This document shows, piece after piece, positions 34,249-42,474 of a DNA stretch of 64,000 nt. The position numbers were made by a program, and so were the translations under genes. Below the pieces are notes generated by a model that had not been told where the DNA came from, did no database searches, and worked only from the letters and a program-made list of their open reading frames with translations. Origin of the DNA: JADLAT01 sp964348795 (GTDB taxonomy: Bacteria; Pseudomonadota; Alphaproteobacteria; Micavibrionales; Micavibrionaceae); assembly GCA_964348795.1 (NCBI GenBank), contig CAYGDY010000004.1, positions 56,402-120,401 of the forward strand, read 5' to 3'. Every line of letters begins with the position of its first letter. The first letter of the stretch is position 1.

Positions 34249-34384
34249 GGCAGTTCCTCGGTATCGTTTCGTGTCTTTATGTCTTCTTACAGACGGGACT
34301 GTAATACGTCAAGTTTTTATTTGAAATAAACCGCCTCTTGAAAAAGGCTATAGGGTTGTGCGATGGTGCCATTCGTATTGTTGT

Positions 34385-34453
34385 GTCATCCTGAGCGTCG
34401 CGAAGGATCTTGTTATTTTTAAAGAGATTCTTCAGCTACACCTCAGAATGACG
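34385..34453. repeat. Dispersed palindromic repeat of the GTCATCCTGAG type
   Basis: The unit runs from GTCATCCTGAGCGTCGCGAA to CTCAGAATGACG, with complementary ends. Related segments are at 53662-53689 and 53916-53942. It lies in the non-coding gap just before ilvD. Confidence 0.6.
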
Positions 34454-34481
34454 ATGTTGAATCAAAACTAAGGAAAACCCT

Positions 34482-36239
34482 ATGTATAACGAAAAGCGCG
34501 GGCACAAAAACGGGTGGGACAAGGCAAAGCTGGTATCCCGTTATGTAACGGAAGGGGCGAAATCGGCGCCACACCGCGCCTATTATTACGCGATGGGTTT
34601 GACGGAGGAAGAAATCCATCAGCCGCTGGTCGGGGTGGCGACGTGCTGGAACGAGGCCGCGCCGTGCAATATCGCGCTGGGCCGTCAGGCACAGGCCGTG
34701 AAAATCGGGGTCAAGATGGGCGCGGAAGGCTTGTGTGCCACGCCCCGCGAATTCACCACGATTACCGTAACGGACGGGATTGCCATGGGGCATGAGGGGA
34801 TGCGCTCCTCGCTGGCCAGCCGCGAAGTGATTGCCGATTCTGTGGAGCTCACCATGCGGGGGCATTGCTATGATGCGCTGGTGGGGCTTGCGGGGTGTGA
34901 TAAGTCCTTGCCTGGCATGATGATGGCGATGGTGCGTTTGAACGTGCCCTCCGTGTTTATGTATGGTGGGACGATTTTACCAGGAAAATTCAAGGGCAAG
35001 GACGTGGATATTGTGAACGTGTTCGAGGCTGTGGGCCAACATGCCGCCGGTACGATGAATGATGTGGATCTGCATGAGCTGGAATGCGTGGCCTGCCCGA
35101 GTGCAGGGGCGTGCGGCGGGCAATTTACGGCCAATACGATGGCGTGTGTGTCCGAGGCGATAGGGCTGGCCATTCCCCATTCTGCGGGGGCCCCTGCGCC
35201 GTATGAAAGCCGTGATGCGTACGCTAAGGCCTCCGGCGAGGCTGTTGTGAGCTTGATTAAAAACGGCGGGCCGTATCCGCGGGATATCGTGACGCGTAAA
35301 TCCTTGGAAAATGCGGCGGCTGTTGTGGCCGCGACGGGAGGCTCAACCAACGCCGCGCTTCATTTGCCTGCGCTGGCGCACGAGGCCGGAATCAAGTTTG
35401 ATCTGTTTGACGTGGCGGAGATTTTCAAGAAAACGCCCTATATTGCCAATTTGCGCCCGGGCGGGAAATATGTAGCAAAAGATCTGTATGATATCGGGGG
35501 CGTTGGGGTTGTTATAAAGGAATTGCTGGATGCGGGGTATCTGCACGGGGATTGCGTGACCGTAACGGGCCGGACGCTGGCGGAGAATTACAAGGATGTG
35601 AAATTCCCAGAAAATCAGGATGTTGTGTTTCGTTGCTCTAATCCCATCTACAAAACCGGCGGGGTTGTGGGCCTGAAAGGCAATCTGGCCCCCGAGGGCG
35701 CGATTGTGAAAATCGCAGGGCTTGAAGAACTCGTTTTTGAAGGGCCGGCCCGCGTATTTGACGGGGAGGATGCCTGTTTCACGGCGGTGCAAAACCGTGA
35801 ATACAAGGAAGGCGAGGTGATTGTCCTGCGCTATGAGGGACCCAAGGGCGGCCCGGGGATGAAGGAAATGCTCTCCACCACCGCGGCCCTGTACGGGCAG
35901 GGGATGGGCGGCAAGGTGGCTCTCATCACTGATGGGCGCTTTTCAGGCGGCACCCGCGGCTTTTGTATCGGGCATGTGGGGCCAGAGGCCGCCGTGGGCG
36001 GGCCCATCGGATTGCTCAAAAATGGCGATATCATCCGCATTGACGCGCATGCAGGCACGCTGGAGGTGAAGCTTTCGGATGCGGAGATGGCCGAGCGGCG
36101 GAAAGACTGGAAACCCCGTAAGACCAATTATAACAGCGGCGCGCTCCAGAAATACGCGGCGCTCGTGGGCCCCGCGCGGGATGGCGCGGTCACGCATGCG
36201 GGCGCGCAGGCGGAAACGCATGTGTTTGTGGAGTTATAA
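34482..36239 (+). CDS. ilvD: Dihydroxy-acid dehydratase
   Basis: IlvD dehydrates 2,3-dihydroxy acids to 2-keto acids in Ile and Val synthesis, using an iron-sulfur cluster. The 585-residue protein starts at ATG 34482 (MYNEKRGHKNGWDKAK). Cluster and Mg sites are seen: CWNEAAPCN, the Cys in LAGCDKSLPGMM, and CPSAGACGGQFTANTM. The C-terminal ALITDGRFSGGTRGFCIGHV signature is intact. The length is a little above 550-570 for the short type. It stands alone; the ilvE gene is at the far left of the window. Confidence 0.96.
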   Translation: MYNEKRGHKNGWDKAKLVSRYVTEGAKSAPHRAYYYAMGLTEEEIHQPLVGVATCWNEAAPCNIALGRQAQAVKIGVKMGAEGLCATPREFTTITVTDGIAMGHEGMRSSLASREVIADSVELTMRGHCYDALVGLAGCDKSLPGMMMAMVRLNVPSVFMYGGTILPGKFKGKDVDIVNVFEAVGQHAAGTMNDVDLHELECVACPSAGACGGQFTANTMACVSEAIGLAIPHSAGAPAPYESRDAYAKASGEAVVSLIKNGGPYPRDIVTRKSLENAAAVVAATGGSTNAALHLPALAHEAGIKFDLFDVAEIFKKTPYIANLRPGGKYVAKDLYDIGGVGVVIKELLDAGYLHGDCVTVTGRTLAENYKDVKFPENQDVVFRCSNPIYKTGGVVGLKGNLAPEGAIVKIAGLEELVFEGPARVFDGEDACFTAVQNREYKEGEVIVLRYEGPKGGPGMKEMLSTTAALYGQGMGGKVALITDGRFSGGTRGFCIGHVGPEAAVGGPIGLLKNGDIIRIDAHAGTLEVKLSDAEMAERRKDWKPRKTNYNSGALQKYAALVGPARDGAVTHAGAQAETHVFVEL

Positions 36240-36243
36240 TACA

Positions 36244-36450
36244 TCAAGGTTTCAATAGGTCTGAAGGCTGGATTTTTAATGCTTCCGCAATTTTAAGAAG
36301 AACAGGTATGGAGAAAGCGACATGCCCATTTTCGATTCTTGAAATATAACCTCGATTGATCTCTGCCTCACCTGCCAAATCTTCCTGAGACATCCTTTTT
36401 TCTGTCCTGAATTTTGCAATTGTCCTGCCGATGGAGTGTAAGTCTACCAT
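36244..36450 (-). CDS. XRE-family helix-turn-helix regulator
   Basis: The 68-residue protein is a single Cro/CI-type DNA-binding domain: MVDLHSIGRTIAKFRTEKRM, the helix-turn-helix in SQEDLAGEAEINRGYISRIE, then NGHVAFSIPVLLKIAEALKI. I choose ATG 36450 rather than the TTG at 36504 because a TGTAC/GTACA palindrome, a plausible operator, lies between them. It is convergent with ilvD (4 bp between ends) and divergent from the acyltransferase gene, which it may control. It is more AT-rich than ilvD. Confidence 0.85.
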   Translation of the reverse strand: MVDLHSIGRTIAKFRTEKRMSQEDLAGEAEINRGYISRIENGHVAFSIPVLLKIAEALKIQPSDLLKP

Positions 36451-36472
36451 GGTTGAAGATTGTTCATTATGA

Positions 36473-36491
36473 TGTACAAAAATACTGTACA
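36473..36491. promoter_or_regulatory. Palindrome TGTAC-N9-GTACA, candidate operator
   Basis: A perfect 5-bp inverted repeat spaced by nine bases lies 23 bp upstream of the XRE regulator start and between it and the acyltransferase gene. Position and symmetry suit binding by the dimeric regulator. Confidence 0.45.
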
Positions 36492-36586
36492 CGATCGTAA
36501 ACAAAATATATGAATAGGGGAGAGTATTTAATATTATTGGAATTGGACTTATTTTTATGAATAAAAAAACGCGAAGGGCCTTCTGA

Positions 36587-37597
36587 ATGTCGATAGATAC
36601 TAAAGAAAGAAAGCCGCGTTTATTGGATATTAATAGAGCGAAGGGCGTTATGATCCCGCTTGTTGTGTTTTCTCATATAAACTTACGCGGTTATCCTGAA
36701 AATAATGAATGGTATTTTATACTAAATAAAATCGTCACGGCATTTGATATGCCTTTGTATATGTACCTTAGCGGGCTTTTGATGTTTTATTCAGGAGCCG
36801 CTTATTCTGAAAAAAATGGTTACTATTCTCTTATTAAAAAAAGAGCTTATAGATTTCTCATCCCCTATTCCTTGATGGGTTTTCTTGTTTTGTTCGGAAA
36901 AATTCTATTTGCGAATATTATGTTTGTTGATAACAAACCGGCAAGCGTGATTGATGGGATTGTTAACTTATTTTTTAATACAAAAGAAAGCCCCGCTTCA
37001 TCACTGTGGTACATCTACTGTATTTTCATCTATTGTGTTGCCTTGCCGCCGCTTATGTGGGTGTTTAAAAACAATCTCATTTTGTTATTCGTGGTCGGGT
37101 TAGTTATGTATCCCTTTGAACTGCCTCACTATATGTTTTTAAACAAAATGGGCTATTTCTTCCTGTTCTTTATGATGGGGGGTGTGGTAACGCTTCATCT
37201 GGAAAAATATCTAGCTTTTATAGACCGGTGGAGCTTGCACTTTATTACGTTATTTTTGCTGTCGTTCGGGTTATTGGTTTTTGATTTGCACTGGAAAATA
37301 ACCATGCTCATCATCGGCACGTTGTCCCTTCCAGCCATACACGGGCTGGTTCGGATGAAGCGGTTTAATCAATCAAAATTACTTCTTACGATAGGCCAGT
37401 ATTCCTATGTTGTGTATCTATTTAACACCCTCGCGATTGGGTTCACAAAAGGCGTTATGTTCCATTTCATGTCATGGGATGACCTCAATTTTTTAATTTT
37501 TGCACCGATTTTATTTACAGTAGGCCTTTTAGCCCCAATTGTTCTTAAGCGGGTTGTCTTGAGCCGTATCAAATTTTTAGATCAAATGACCACATGA
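36587..37597 (+). CDS. Acyltransferase-3 family membrane protein
   Basis: The 336-residue integral membrane protein matches the acyltransferase-3 (OafA-like) layout: a start with LLDINRAKGVMIPLVVFSHI including the conserved His of the first helix, FDMPLYMYLSGLLMFYSG, RAYRFLIPYSLMGFLV, and about ten membrane helices ending in FAPILFTVGLLAPIVL. Such enzymes O-acetylate or acylate surface polysaccharides. Base composition is clearly more AT-rich than neighbouring genes, suggesting horizontal origin. Its TGA stop overlaps the ATG of a 35-codon gene, so the two are translationally coupled. Confidence 0.82.
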   Translation: MSIDTKERKPRLLDINRAKGVMIPLVVFSHINLRGYPENNEWYFILNKIVTAFDMPLYMYLSGLLMFYSGAAYSEKNGYYSLIKKRAYRFLIPYSLMGFLVLFGKILFANIMFVDNKPASVIDGIVNLFFNTKESPASSLWYIYCIFIYCVALPPLMWVFKNNLILLFVVGLVMYPFELPHYMFLNKMGYFFLFFMMGGVVTLHLEKYLAFIDRWSLHFITLFLLSFGLLVFDLHWKITMLIIGTLSLPAIHGLVRMKRFNQSKLLLTIGQYSYVVYLFNTLAIGFTKGVMFHFMSWDDLNFLIFAPILFTVGLLAPIVLKRVVLSRIKFLDQMTT

Positions 37598-37701
37598 AAA
37601 TAAAGCGCGATTTTATTAAAAACATAGTCGCTTTTGCGGGGGTGACTATTTTTCTCCTGCTTCTGGTTGGGATAGCAGAGTATTTGGGGGTGCCAATATA
37701 A
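37594..37701 (+). CDS. 35-residue single-span membrane peptide coupled to the acyltransferase
   Basis: ATG 37594 overlaps the acyltransferase stop as ATGA. The product has a basic start (MKIKRDFIKN), one hydrophobic helix of about 20 residues (IVAFAGVTIFLLLLVGIAEY) and a short end (LGVPI). The positive-inside pattern predicts a cytoplasmic N terminus. The exact overlap and the clean membrane pattern argue that it is translated, possibly as a partner of the acyltransferase, but I recognise no family. Confidence 0.55.
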   Translation: MKIKRDFIKNIVAFAGVTIFLLLLVGIAEYLGVPI

Positions 37702-38039
37702 AATCAGGGATTGAAAAAAAGGATTGGATCCCTGCTTTCGCAGGGATGACAAGGGAGAAGCAGGGATGACACGTGTGTGTTTTGAGATGATGGGGCGGTT
37801 TTTTTTAACACGAAGTACGCGAAGTACACAAAGCACGCGAAGTTTTTTCTGAATCGTCATCGCGAGACTGCGTATGCGGTCGTGGCGATCCAGAAAAAAG
37901 AAAAGACACAGTGGATTTCTGCGTTCCCTTACGGCCGCTCGCAATGACGCATTAAAAAAAGGGAGATCCTTCGGCTTCAGGCCTTTTCAAGGCCTTGCGC
38001 TCAGGATGACAGGAAGGAAAAACAAGGCGGGCAGGGGGG
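37702..38039. other. Gene-free stretch filled with palindromic repeats
   Basis: This stretch holds, in order, a GGATCCCTGC-TTTC-GCAGGGATGAC hairpin unit (37725-37750), a run of direct GAAGTAC/GAAGTACAC-like repeats near 37810-37835, a family 1 palindrome (37856-37949) and a GATCCTTCGGCTTCAGG...CTCAGGATGACAG unit (about 37966-38011). No coding frame is supported. Confidence 0.65.
37856..37949. repeat. Dispersed intergenic palindromic repeat, family 1
   Basis: The copy runs from GTCATCGCGAGAC to CTCGCAATGACG, with the GTGGCGATCCAG arm inside. It has the same layout as the copies at 7748-7823 and 24758-24849. Confidence 0.7.
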
Positions 38040-38291
38040 CTACTTCGTGTACTCCAAAGACAGCAGGTTGGCGGGGATGGTGATCTGGTCCCCGATATTC
38101 GCGCTTTCGGGCGTTTCATCGTCTTTCACGATCAGGTTTAAAAAGACCCCCTTGAAACGCGACAGGGATTCCGCTGTCAGGCCGCTCGTCTTTTTGATAT
38201 GCAGGATCGCGTTCTGTCCGAAAGACAGATCAATGTCCGTGCCGTTGGCGTCCTCGAAAATATCTGTGATCGTATCCGACGTTCTTCGCAT
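38040..38291 (-). CDS. Hypothetical protein
   Basis: The frame encodes 83 residues from ATG 38291 with GGAGA seven bases upstream. The sequence (MRRTSDTITDIFEDANGTDI, then ILHIKKTSGLTAESLSRFKG and a beta-rich end) looks soluble, with no signal peptide or membrane segment. I recognise no family. It is divergent from the L,D-transpeptidase gene, with 168 bp between starts. Confidence 0.6.
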   Translation of the reverse strand: MRRTSDTITDIFEDANGTDIDLSFGQNAILHIKKTSGLTAESLSRFKGVFLNLIVKDDETPESANIGDQITIPANLLSLEYTK

Positions 38292-38459
38292 GGTATTTTC
38301 TCCCAGTTTTTTATAGTATTGATTCTGGTTATTCCATATATCACGGCGCCTTGTCAAGAAACGGGCTGGCGGTGGGCAGGTCTGTCTTTTCCCTTCAAAG
38401 CGTGATAGTCTCCCAGTTGTCTTTCTGATTCCCCTTCTTTCCCCGTGTGAGCCCTTGAA

Positions 38460-40034
38460 ATGAGATGTAAGAAAGTTCCGCGCTGGCGATACTGGCTTTT
38501 GGTTCTGCTGTGTCTGGCGGGTGTGGCGATCCCTTATGCGCCCTCTTATGCCGCGCCCTCTGTGGCGCAGGACTCCGTTTATACGCCGTTTTGGCTCCAT
38601 CAGGGCCGCGTGTCGGCGCGAGGGGAGGAATTGCTTCGTGCCCTCCGTGAAAGCTGGCGGCATGGTTTGAATCCGGCCTCGTATGATCTGGCGGAGATGA
38701 CGGCCCGCTTGAAGGCAGAGCCGCAAGCGGCTGAGGCGCCGGCGCTCGAAGCCCTGATGACGCGGGCCTATATCCATCTGGGGCAGGATTTATCAGGCAT
38801 TCGGGTCAATCCCGCCGCCTTGGGAACACAAAAACAATACTGGAAAGCGCCCTACACGCCCGAAGCTTTGCTTCGCAGGCTGGCGCAGGCCGGTGATGTT
38901 TTCGCTTTGCTGGAGTCCTTTGCCCCGCAGGGCCAGACCTATAAGCGGCTTCAGGCCGAACTTGAGACGTTGTTGTCTTCGGACGCGCCGGCGTATGATT
39001 CTGTTTTGCCGCTTGCGATCAAGGGGACGCTCGATCCGTATGAAAAAGCGCAGGCTGTGCCGGCTTTGCGCGTGCGTCTGGGCGTGCCCGAAAAACAGGG
39101 CGAAGACGCCTCTCTCTATGATGAGGCGCTGGCTACCGCTGTGATTGCCTTTCAGCGCGAAAATGGCCTCAAACCCGATGGGATCGTCGGCGGGCAGACG
39201 CTGGAGATTCTCAATATTACACGGGATCACAAAATCCGGCAGGTGTTGGCCAATCTGGAGCGGTTGCGCTGGGTCTATGATGAAAAGCCAGAAAAATTCG
39301 TGATGGTGAACATCCCTTCTGCTACGTTATGGGGGGTGGAAAACGGGCAGATCGCGCTCGAAATGCCTGTCATCGTGGGACGCAAGGCCCGTCCGACCAA
39401 TATGTTTGTGGCGGATATTACGGGGGTGCGGTTTCATCCGAATTGGACCGTCCCGCCCACCATTAAAAAGGATGATATCCTTCCCAAATTACAGGCGGAT
39501 TCGGCCTATCTCTCGGAGAAAGGCATGGCCTTGATCAAGGGGAGCGGCGCAGAAGCGATGCAGATTGATCCGGCCTCTGTGGATTGGGCCACGATTACGG
39601 CGGGGGAGCTGGCCCAGATGCGCATGGTGCAGATTCCAGGGGCGCATAACCCGCTGGGGCGTGTGCGGATCCTGATGCCCAATGTGTATAATATTTATCT
39701 GCATGACACGAACCAGCCTGAGTATTTCAACAGGGCGGGACGGGCGGAATCCTCGGGATGTGTGCGCTTGAGTGCGCCCGAAGCGCTTGCGGCGTTTTTG
39801 ATGAAAGCCCGTGCAGACTGGTCGCCCGCACAGATGGAGCACTGGCTCCTGGACGGAAAAACGCGGGATATCGGGGTACCGTATCGCGTGCCCGTGTACA
39901 TGCTCTATCATACGATGTGGGTGGACCGCACGGGGCGCCTGATTTATGGGAACGATTTGTACGGATATGATAAAATTCTGGCCGATCTTTTGAAAAAGAT
40001 TGACGGCCTTCCGGTTTTCGCTAAAAATGAGTAG
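38460..40034 (+). CDS. L,D-transpeptidase, YcbB (LdtD) type
   Basis: L,D-transpeptidases make 3-3 cross-links in peptidoglycan or attach proteins to it. The 524-residue protein has a signal peptide (WLLVLLCLAGVAIPYAPSYA), an N-terminal scaffold domain, a peptidoglycan-binding domain (about 200-270, ATAVIAFQRENGLKPDGIVG), and a C-terminal YkuD catalytic domain. Catalytic Cys434 is in RAESSGCVRLSAPEAL, with the His in NIYLHDTNQPEYFNRAGRA. The long insertion between the two halves of the domain is the YcbB pattern. It acts in the periplasm. A YcbK-type peptidase gene follows about 200 bp downstream. Confidence 0.93.
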   Translation: MRCKKVPRWRYWLLVLLCLAGVAIPYAPSYAAPSVAQDSVYTPFWLHQGRVSARGEELLRALRESWRHGLNPASYDLAEMTARLKAEPQAAEAPALEALMTRAYIHLGQDLSGIRVNPAALGTQKQYWKAPYTPEALLRRLAQAGDVFALLESFAPQGQTYKRLQAELETLLSSDAPAYDSVLPLAIKGTLDPYEKAQAVPALRVRLGVPEKQGEDASLYDEALATAVIAFQRENGLKPDGIVGGQTLEILNITRDHKIRQVLANLERLRWVYDEKPEKFVMVNIPSATLWGVENGQIALEMPVIVGRKARPTNMFVADITGVRFHPNWTVPPTIKKDDILPKLQADSAYLSEKGMALIKGSGAEAMQIDPASVDWATITAGELAQMRMVQIPGAHNPLGRVRILMPNVYNIYLHDTNQPEYFNRAGRAESSGCVRLSAPEALAAFLMKARADWSPAQMEHWLLDGKTRDIGVPYRVPVYMLYHTMWVDRTGRLIYGNDLYGYDKILADLLKKIDGLPVFAKNE

Positions 40035-40237
40035 CGCTTGGTAGAAGTCTGTCTTATGGTATTTTTCTCTCTTTTTCTGTGTGCTGTTTGCGTTTTGGGT
40101 TTTCCTGCACCGGAATTTCTGGTAGGAGTATTGCCTTCGGGTTCCCGTGCCCGTCACGCGATTGTGTCAGAGTATGTCGGGCCACATTTTTATGTGCTGT
40201 GTGGTCCTGAAATCAACGAAAACATAAAGGAACAGGT

Positions 40238-40846
40238 ATGTTTGAAAAACACGATACCCTTGTCTCTGAAATTTCATCTTCCCTTGCCAATGTCTCTTTG
40301 AACCAGATTGACCGCCGTGATATGTTGCGGCTTGGGCTGGCGGGCATTCTGGGGAGCGTGGTGCCCTTGTCTTTTGTAAAATCCGTGGAGGCCTCCACAG
40401 GCGGCGCATGGCGCGTGGCGTTCCGCAACAACCATACGGGTGAAAGCTTTAACGGTGTGTATCGTGTGGGGAATAAATATTTGCCCGATGCGTTCGAGCG
40501 GCTGAATTATGTCTTGCGTGATTACAGAAATGGAGAGATTTTTCCGATGGATCCGCGAGTGATCGATGTGATGGCGGTTATTCAGAAAAAAGCAGGGCAG
40601 AAACAGCCCGTCGATGTTCTCTCCGGCTATCGCAGTCCCAAAACAAACGCAGGCCTGCGGATGGAGAGTTCCGGCGTGGCAAAGAACTCCTTCCATATGT
40701 ACGGGCAGGCGCTTGATATGCGGATCAAGGGCTTTGACACGCGGAAATTGCGGACATTGGCAACAGGGCTGAAGGCGGGCGGTGTCGGTTATTACCCCAA
40801 CAGCGATTTTGTGCATGTCGATACGGGAACGGTGCGTTCCTGGTAG
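40238..40846 (+). CDS. YcbK/DUF882-family peptidase (M15-like)
   Basis: The 202-residue protein has a twin-arginine type signal (DRRDMLRLGLAGILGSVVPL), so it is probably exported folded by Tat. The DUF882 domain has the zinc ligands of the M15/DD-carboxypeptidase-like fold: SGYRSPKTN, SFHMYGQALDMRIKG (His and Asp) and DFVHVDTG (His). The function in this family is thought to be cell-wall peptide hydrolysis. AAGGAACAGG precedes ATG 40238. It lies downstream of the L,D-transpeptidase, the same order as ycbB-ycbK in enterobacteria. A hairpin follows the stop. Confidence 0.88.
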   Translation: MFEKHDTLVSEISSSLANVSLNQIDRRDMLRLGLAGILGSVVPLSFVKSVEASTGGAWRVAFRNNHTGESFNGVYRVGNKYLPDAFERLNYVLRDYRNGEIFPMDPRVIDVMAVIQKKAGQKQPVDVLSGYRSPKTNAGLRMESSGVAKNSFHMYGQALDMRIKGFDTRKLRTLATGLKAGGVGYYPNSDFVHVDTGTVRSW

Positions 40847-40851
40847 GATGC

Positions 40852-40877
40852 CCCTGAAATAACCATTTATTTCAGGG
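40852..40877 (+). terminator. Hairpin after the YcbK-type gene
   Basis: CCCTGAAATAA and TTATTTCAGGG form an 11-bp stem with a 4-base loop directly after the stop. The following sequence is T-rich but has no clean T run, so it may be a weak terminator or a 3' stabilising hairpin. Confidence 0.55.
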
Positions 40878-40952
40878 CGCTATAACTTCTTCTTTATAAG
40901 CCGTCTTCTGTCATGTAGACTGCCCCTCTTTGAGAGAGGGGAAGGGGCGTTC

Positions 40953-41459
40953 GTGATTTATATCGCATTGGGAAGCAACAGGCCCAGCCGTTTTGGCACA
41001 CCGGTGGAGACACTCGGGGCCGCCATGGGGGCGTTGTGTTCTGCGGGCATTCAGGTGGTGCAGAAGTCAGGATTCTGGGAAAGTGCTCCTGTTCCAGCCT
41101 CGGAGCAGGACTGGTATGTGAATGCTGTGGTCGCAGTCGAAACGGCCTTGCCCCCTGTGGCTCTGCTGGCGGTGCTCAAGGGTATAGAAAAAATGTTCGG
41201 GCGAGAGGACGCCCCCGTGCGCAACGCACCCCGTGTGCTGGATCTGGATTTGCTGGCGTATCATGATCTCATTGTCGAAGAGGTGGGGGTGGTGGTGCCG
41301 CATCCCAGAGCCCATGAGCGGGCTTTTGTACTCGTTCCCCTGCAGGAAATTGCGCCAGACTGGAAACATCCCGTGACACGAGAGGGGATTGCCGGATTGA
41401 TCTCACGGTTGTCAGCAGAGCAGTGCCTTTTTCCCGCCCCAAAAGATATTGCAGTCTAG
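40953..41459 (+). CDS. folK: 6-hydroxymethyl-7,8-dihydropterin pyrophosphokinase
   Basis: HPPK transfers pyrophosphate from ATP to the pterin in folate synthesis. The 168-residue protein starts at GTG 40953 (MIYIALGSNRPSR) and has the pterin site FWESAPVPASEQDWYVNAVV, then the metal and ATP site RVLDLDLLAYHDL and VVPHPRAHERAFVLVPLQEI. All family motifs are present. It is followed by folP, 15 bp later in the same direction, so the two consecutive folate steps are in one operon. Confidence 0.95.
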   Translation: MIYIALGSNRPSRFGTPVETLGAAMGALCSAGIQVVQKSGFWESAPVPASEQDWYVNAVVAVETALPPVALLAVLKGIEKMFGREDAPVRNAPRVLDLDLLAYHDLIVEEVGVVVPHPRAHERAFVLVPLQEIAPDWKHPVTREGIAGLISRLSAEQCLFPAPKDIAV

Positions 41460-41474
41460 GAAAGAGAGGTGTAC

Positions 41475-42299
41475 GTGTTGATAAATAACCCGTTTACCTG
41501 TGGATATCATGTGATGGGGGTGCTCAATGTGACACCGGATAGTTTCTCCGATGGAGGGCAATATTTCAATCTTGACAAGGCCATAGCGCAGGGTCTTTCT
41601 TTGGTGCATCAAGGCGCAACCCTTTTGGATATCGGCGGAGAGTCGACTCGTCCGGGCGCGCAGGCTGTGGATCCGGAAGAGGAAATCCGGCGGATTGTGC
41701 CGGTTATTTCGGCTCTGAAGGGCTGTGTGCCTTGGATTTCCGTGGACACCCGCCATGCAAAAACCATGGAAGCGGCGTTAAAAGCAGGTGCGAATATGAT
41801 CAATGATGTCAGCGCGCTCTCCCATGATCCCCGGAGTCTCTTTGTTGCACGGGACGCACAAGTGCCTGTCATTTTGATGCATATGCAAGGAAATCCAGAA
41901 TTTATGCAGAAAAAACCGTTTTATAAGAATGTAGTAGAAGACGTTTTTGTGTATTTAAAAGAGCGTATTCGCGTTTGCGAGGTGAACCGTCTTGATTTGA
42001 ATCTGCTTCTGGTTGACCCAGGGATCGGATTTGGGAAATTGCTGGAGCATAATCTTTTACTTATAGGAAATATAAAGAAATTTCATGATTTTGGGCTCCC
42101 AATTGTTTTGGGAACATCTCGAAAGAGTTTTATTGGAAAATTATCGAAAGAGGCTTTAGCGGAAAATCGTCTGGCTGGATCCTTGGCTTCGGCCCTTTGG
42201 GGATTGTCGCAAGGCGTACAGGTGTTTCGCGTCCATGACGTGGCTGAAACCGTGCAGGCGTTTTCCGTATTTGAATCTCTCCGGTCTGCGGCCTCCTAG
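41475..42299 (+). CDS. folP: Dihydropteroate synthase
   Basis: DHPS joins the pterin pyrophosphate to p-aminobenzoate and is the sulfonamide target. The protein is 274 residues and has MGVLNVTPDSFSDGG, the loop LDIGGESTRPGAQAV, NDVSALSHDP, and the anion site LGTSRKSFIGKLS. Start is uncertain: GTG 41469 overlaps the AAAGAGAGG site too closely, so GTG 41475 or TTG 41478 are better placed; only a few residues differ. The TAG stop (42297-42299) lies in the terminal repeat of a palindromic element shared with the convergent phosphatase gene. Confidence 0.94.
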   Translation: MLINNPFTCGYHVMGVLNVTPDSFSDGGQYFNLDKAIAQGLSLVHQGATLLDIGGESTRPGAQAVDPEEEIRRIVPVISALKGCVPWISVDTRHAKTMEAALKAGANMINDVSALSHDPRSLFVARDAQVPVILMHMQGNPEFMQKKPFYKNVVEDVFVYLKERIRVCEVNRLDLNLLLVDPGIGFGKLLEHNLLLIGNIKKFHDFGLPIVLGTSRKSFIGKLSKEALAENRLAGSLASALWGLSQGVQVFRVHDVAETVQAFSVFESLRSAAS

Positions 42300-42474
42300 G
42301 GTCTCCCCTCATTGATTTTGTAAATTCTGCGCCCCTTCGGGGTTGAACAGGAAAGACAAATCTCCTGCTTCAAACAGTCTCACCGTAGCTACGGCTATGC
42401 TTTCGCCTATTTTCATTGTATCTTTATCTTTCCTGTTCAACAGAATTTTACAAAATCAATGAGGGGAGACCCTA
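42297..42474. repeat. Large palindromic element between folP and a phosphatase gene
   Basis: The ends TAGGGTCTCCCCTCATTGAT and ATCAATGAGGGGAGACCCTA are inverted repeats extending further inward through TTTTGTAAA-type and TTGAACAGGAAAGA/TCTTTCCTGTTCAA arms. Total length is about 178 bp. Its first and last three bases are the TAG stop codons of the two convergent genes. The interior is non-coding; the stem could also act as a bidirectional terminator. Confidence 0.85.

Noticed and set aside
40038..40301. Open frame of 87 codons between the L,D-transpeptidase and YcbK-type genes
   Set aside because: It starts with a hydrophobic stretch but runs into the ycbK coding region in another frame, has no good ribosome site, and its last third is a shadow of the real gene.
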